The notes beneath the pieces were generated by a model, which saw nothing but the letters and a program-made list of their open reading frames with translations, was not told the DNA's origin and made no database searches. A program made the translations under genes and the position numbers. This document shows, one piece after another, positions 61,441 to 64,000 of a stretch of 64,000 nucleotides of DNA (the stretch's first letter is position 1; every line of letters starts with the position of its first letter). The stretch is taken from contig CM043869.1 in assembly GCA_023846275.1 (NCBI GenBank), forward strand, positions 33,796,737-33,860,736. Direction: 5' to 3'. Origin of the DNA: Vanilla planifolia (lineage: Eukaryota > Streptophyta > Magnoliopsida > Asparagales > Orchidaceae).

Positions 61441-61485
61441 GACTTATTAATAATCTGATATGAGATCCCTTACCTACCGTTGCTC

Positions 61486-61493
61486 TTTATAGA
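61486..61493 (+). promoter_or_regulatory. Candidate TATA box of the LEC14B gene
   Basis: TTTATAGA lies at the left edge of the GC-richer block that probably is the first, untranslated exon of the WD40 gene. Position and motif only. Confidence 0.35.
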
Positions 61494-61514
61494 GGTACGA
61501 AAAAAGGCAAGGAT

Positions 61515-61677
61515 TAATAGTGAAAGGTATAGTGATGCGAGTCGTAGATGTGAATGCAGCCGTCTGTGTAATCCCAGCCACTGTTTCTACTTCTATTCCG
61601 GTGGTTGTGCAATAAGCCAACCAAACTACGGAAAATATCTAAAATTGATCCTGTTCCATCGCTGCCACCGCAACGAA
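61515..61677 (+). other. Probable 5' untranslated exon of the LEC14B gene
   Basis: A GC-richer block ending in a good splice donor (GAA|GTAAGC at 61678), about 750 bp upstream of the start codon. A fitting acceptor lies at 62380-62381 (CTAAGCTCAG). The two overlapping open frames of 60-69 codons on opposite strands here match nothing known, so I read the block as leader. Exon limits are inferred. Confidence 0.4.
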
Positions 61678-62429
61678 GTAAGCAAGTGAATCGCATATTT
61701 CAAACATCGCCGGCTTTGAACCACTCCGCCTTCCCTTTTAGCAGTTAAGGATAAAATAAATGGATGAGCGGCATTTCTTTTACCTCCGGTACTGAGTTTC
61801 ATGGTTCAATTTCACACGTGGTACTGTTTTTTTTGTTTCTTCTTTGAAAACAATCTGTACTTGAAAAATCTCTAAGTTCTACTTTACATGTCATTCATTT
61901 ATTTCGTCTTTTCTAGTGTTCTTGGCGTATTGAGTCTTCTTGGCCTTGTTTCTGGAGATAAGCTCAGTTACTTGAAGTAACCAAAATAGATTAAATCTGT
62001 TTGTGATTTACGTGCCACCAAATGATCCAAGTAAGCAGAAACAACTCAACAGTATGTACCTCTGAGGTTTGGAGTAGGAAAATTTTTGGTTTAGATGTGT
62101 CCGAATTTGGAAGGTTGCTCTGAACTTAGAGCAGATTGTGATAAGTACAGACTTGCTCTGGGAAAGGAAATTCGACATATAGGTGATTGTAAAAAAACAA
62201 TTCAGACCATACTGGACAGTTTTCTTCCCTATTGAAATTGAAACTTTGCGCAAACAATTTTCTTGTTTTAGAAGCTCTTTTTCACTTATTCCTAATACTT
62301 AGCACTGATTAACTGCAACTTCCTATTACCACAAGGTGGTTTCATTCTGTATACGTTTTGTCCTTGGATTTCTAAGCTCAGTCCCATGTTTGGCGGGTGG
62401 TGGGAGTGACGAATCCTTTATTGAACCAC

Positions 62430-63782
62430 ATGGGCCATGGATTGAGCAGATCAGAAATGGACAGCTATGCATGCACAAGTGGACAGAGTAGCAATGCAAC
62501 ACCTCCGGGTCCAGGATGTGAGAAGGAGATCTTCAGCATGAATCATGAAATTTTTCAACTTACAAAGCTGCGTTCCGAACCCTGTGAGGCTTTTAGCAGG
62601 GGAATGCCTTTGGGAAAGAAGGTTCCCATGTCAACTCTTAAAATGTTGCTAGGAAGGGAGACAAATTGTTCGGGACATGGGAGGTTTTTGTTGTCAGATT
62701 GTTCTCATATTCTTAGTAGATATCTTCCTGTTTATGGTCCATGGCCAGTGGACAGATTGGATACTCGAGCCTATGTTTCACAGTTCTCGGCTGATGGTTC
62801 TCTCTTTATTGCTGGATATCAGGTATTCAATGCTTTTCATTAGTTAAAAAATTTGCATCATTTCTAGCTTGAAAAACATTTGTTGTTGATTCCAGACAGA
62901 ATATATGCTTTCCTGCTATTCTTCTGCCTATTGCTAGTCTGCTACTAATGTTATTCCATATTTAAATGTTTACACAGGGAAGCCAAATAAGATTGTATGA
63001 TGTCGACAATGATTGGAAATTAAGAAAGGATATTTTGGCAAGAAGTTTGCGATGGACAATTACTGATACATCCCTTTCTCCTGATCAGCGCTTTCTTGTA
63101 CGTATCCCTTTCAAACTGCATATTAGTAAGTGTTCCATTTGGCATAATTTTTAAAATGCGCATTGACATGGAGAAGTTTTGTTTCCCTTACTATTAGTTC
63201 TTTGTTTACTATTCAAAAGGGTGCTCAATGCCCTCTAATCTGAAGTAACTGATAATTTCGAAAACTACACTGCCATATTTTTTATATATTTTAGTTTCTA
63301 CCATTTGTGTACCTGTCTATGTGGCTTTCTGATTACAGAATTAACTTGTCGAATTTGATGTGTCTTAAGTTTCAGAAAACCCTTTTGATGGTATTTCTTT
63401 GAGTATAGGCATGATATTAAATGCTTTCAGTTTCTGATATTGGCATGATTTGAAGAGGCAGTTGGTGGTATTTCTTTGAGTATAGGCATGATATTAAATG
63501 CTTTCAGTTTCTAATATTAGCATGATTTGAAGAGGCAGTTGGTATCTTTTACTCTTAAATCATGTATTTTCATGCTTTATACTTTCTCCATTAGCCATAT
63601 GCCTGACCATTGCTTGACCTAAACATCATTTTTACCCTAGAGTTAACATATTGCTGAGTTTATGATTAATCTCTTTCTACTAACTTGACATTTTGGTGAT
63701 AAAGGTATATGCCAGTATGTCACCAATTGTCCATATTGTAGATGTGGGATCTACTACACGAGAATCACATGCGAATATTACT
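62430..63782 (+). CDS. LEC14B: LEC14B/DCAF11-type WD40 protein, 5' part (three coding exons)
   Basis: Predicted substrate receptor of CUL4-DDB1 ubiquitin ligase (DCAF11 family). Coding exons: 62430-62822 (131 codons), 62978-63097 (40) and 63705-63782 (26), all phase 0 with GT...AG introns of 155 and 607 bp; the gene continues past the window. The product so far is 197 residues, where full LEC14B proteins have about 470. Start chosen at ATG 62430 (MGHGLSRSEMDSY), which matches the LEC14B N terminus; the frame is open 11 codons further upstream but has no ATG. Visible family segments: DHEI-like NHEIFQLTKLRS, LGRETNCSGHGRFLLSDCSH, SRYLPVYGPWPVD, then the first WD40 blades AYVSQFSADGSLFIAGYQ, GSQIRLYDVDNDW and SLRWTITDTSLSPDQRFL, VYASMSPIVHIVDVG. 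No break is seen. Confidence 0.9.
63390..63543. repeat. 77-bp tandem duplication in a LEC14B intron
   Basis: GGTATTTCTTTGAGTATAGG starts at 63390 and again at 63467, and the rest of the unit (through GAAGAGGCAGTT) matches with two differences. It lies wholly inside the second intron after the start codon. Confidence 0.97.
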
Positions 63783-64000
63783 GTAAGGCAATTTTACCTA
63801 TGACTCTTCATACTTTTTGAGGATTTGCATTGCTTTTTTTAATATTTGCTTAGCAAGTAAGTTAGTTTTTTGACATTGTAAGTGATTGGCATGTTAATGT
63901 TCCTCTAAGAAGAAAACTTATAAATATTTCGTTTTGGTAATGCAATTGTCTTTATTTTTAACTAGTTAGTCATTATCATCTAATTTGCATAATGTAACTT

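Noticed and set aside
1-64000. CRISPR array, tRNA, rRNA genes
   Set aside because: No spacer-repeat structure of the right type and no tRNA A/B-box or cloverleaf pattern was seen; the minisatellites have no unique spacers, and this is plant nuclear DNA.
1-64000. A new multi-gene biological system
   Set aside because: Only two host genes were recognised, they are ordinary conserved plant genes, and the rest is explained by retrotransposons and tandem repeats of various ages.

Overview
The window is nuclear DNA of a flowering plant. Two spliced plant genes (a GID1-type gibberellin receptor and a LEC14B/DCAF11-type WD40 gene) sit at the two ends of a very AT-rich stretch made mostly of decayed LTR retrotransposons. 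The monocot-like start of the GID1 protein (MAGSNEVN...) suggests a monocot, probably not a grass, but I cannot name the species.

Layout: 1-3,000 holds a diverged tandem duplication of about 0.9-1 kb in AT-rich DNA. 3,780-4,480 is a small GC-richer island without a recognised gene. 5,590-8,000 (minus strand) is GID1: two coding exons, a 474-bp intron, a CT-rich leader and a TATA-like box. 8,040-23,500 is AT-rich and built of old repeats: relic LTR ends (9.5-10.5 kb, 16.7 kb, 18.6-19.75 kb) and two long copies (A, B) of an LTR-like family carrying a 45-bp minisatellite. 23.5-29.1 kb holds a heavily decayed Ty3/gypsy element on the plus strand. 30.7-32.6 kb holds a third LTR-like copy (C). 32.6-43.5 kb is AT-rich with several minisatellites and one isolated promoter-like island (35.2-35.6 kb). 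43,483-54,085 is a whole-looking Ty3/gypsy chromovirus of the Tekay/Del clade on the minus strand, with two almost identical 3-kb LTRs, a 5-bp target duplication (ACTAC), a tRNA-iMet primer site, a polypurine tract and a single gag-pol reading frame. 55.4-58.3 kb is a second decayed Ty3/gypsy relic (gag to protease, minus strand) between diverged direct repeats. 58.4-61.4 kb holds more relic LTR ends. 61,480-64,000 (plus strand) is the 5' part of the LEC14B/DCAF11 gene, which runs off the window.

The two host genes have no evident functional link. GID1 perceives gibberellin and recruits DELLA proteins for degradation; LEC14B/DCAF11 is a predicted substrate receptor of CUL4-DDB1 ubiquitin ligase. 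The space between them is retrotransposon accumulation of very different ages: the young Tekay copy keeps normal GC content and CpG sites, while the old relics have drifted to strongly AT-rich sequence. I found no tRNA, rRNA or CRISPR array, and nothing I would defend as a new biological system. The most interesting structures are the young nested element with its duplicated leader and promoter-proximal repeats, the LTR-like family with a copy-variable internal minisatellite, and the orphan ACGT-rich promoter-like island.
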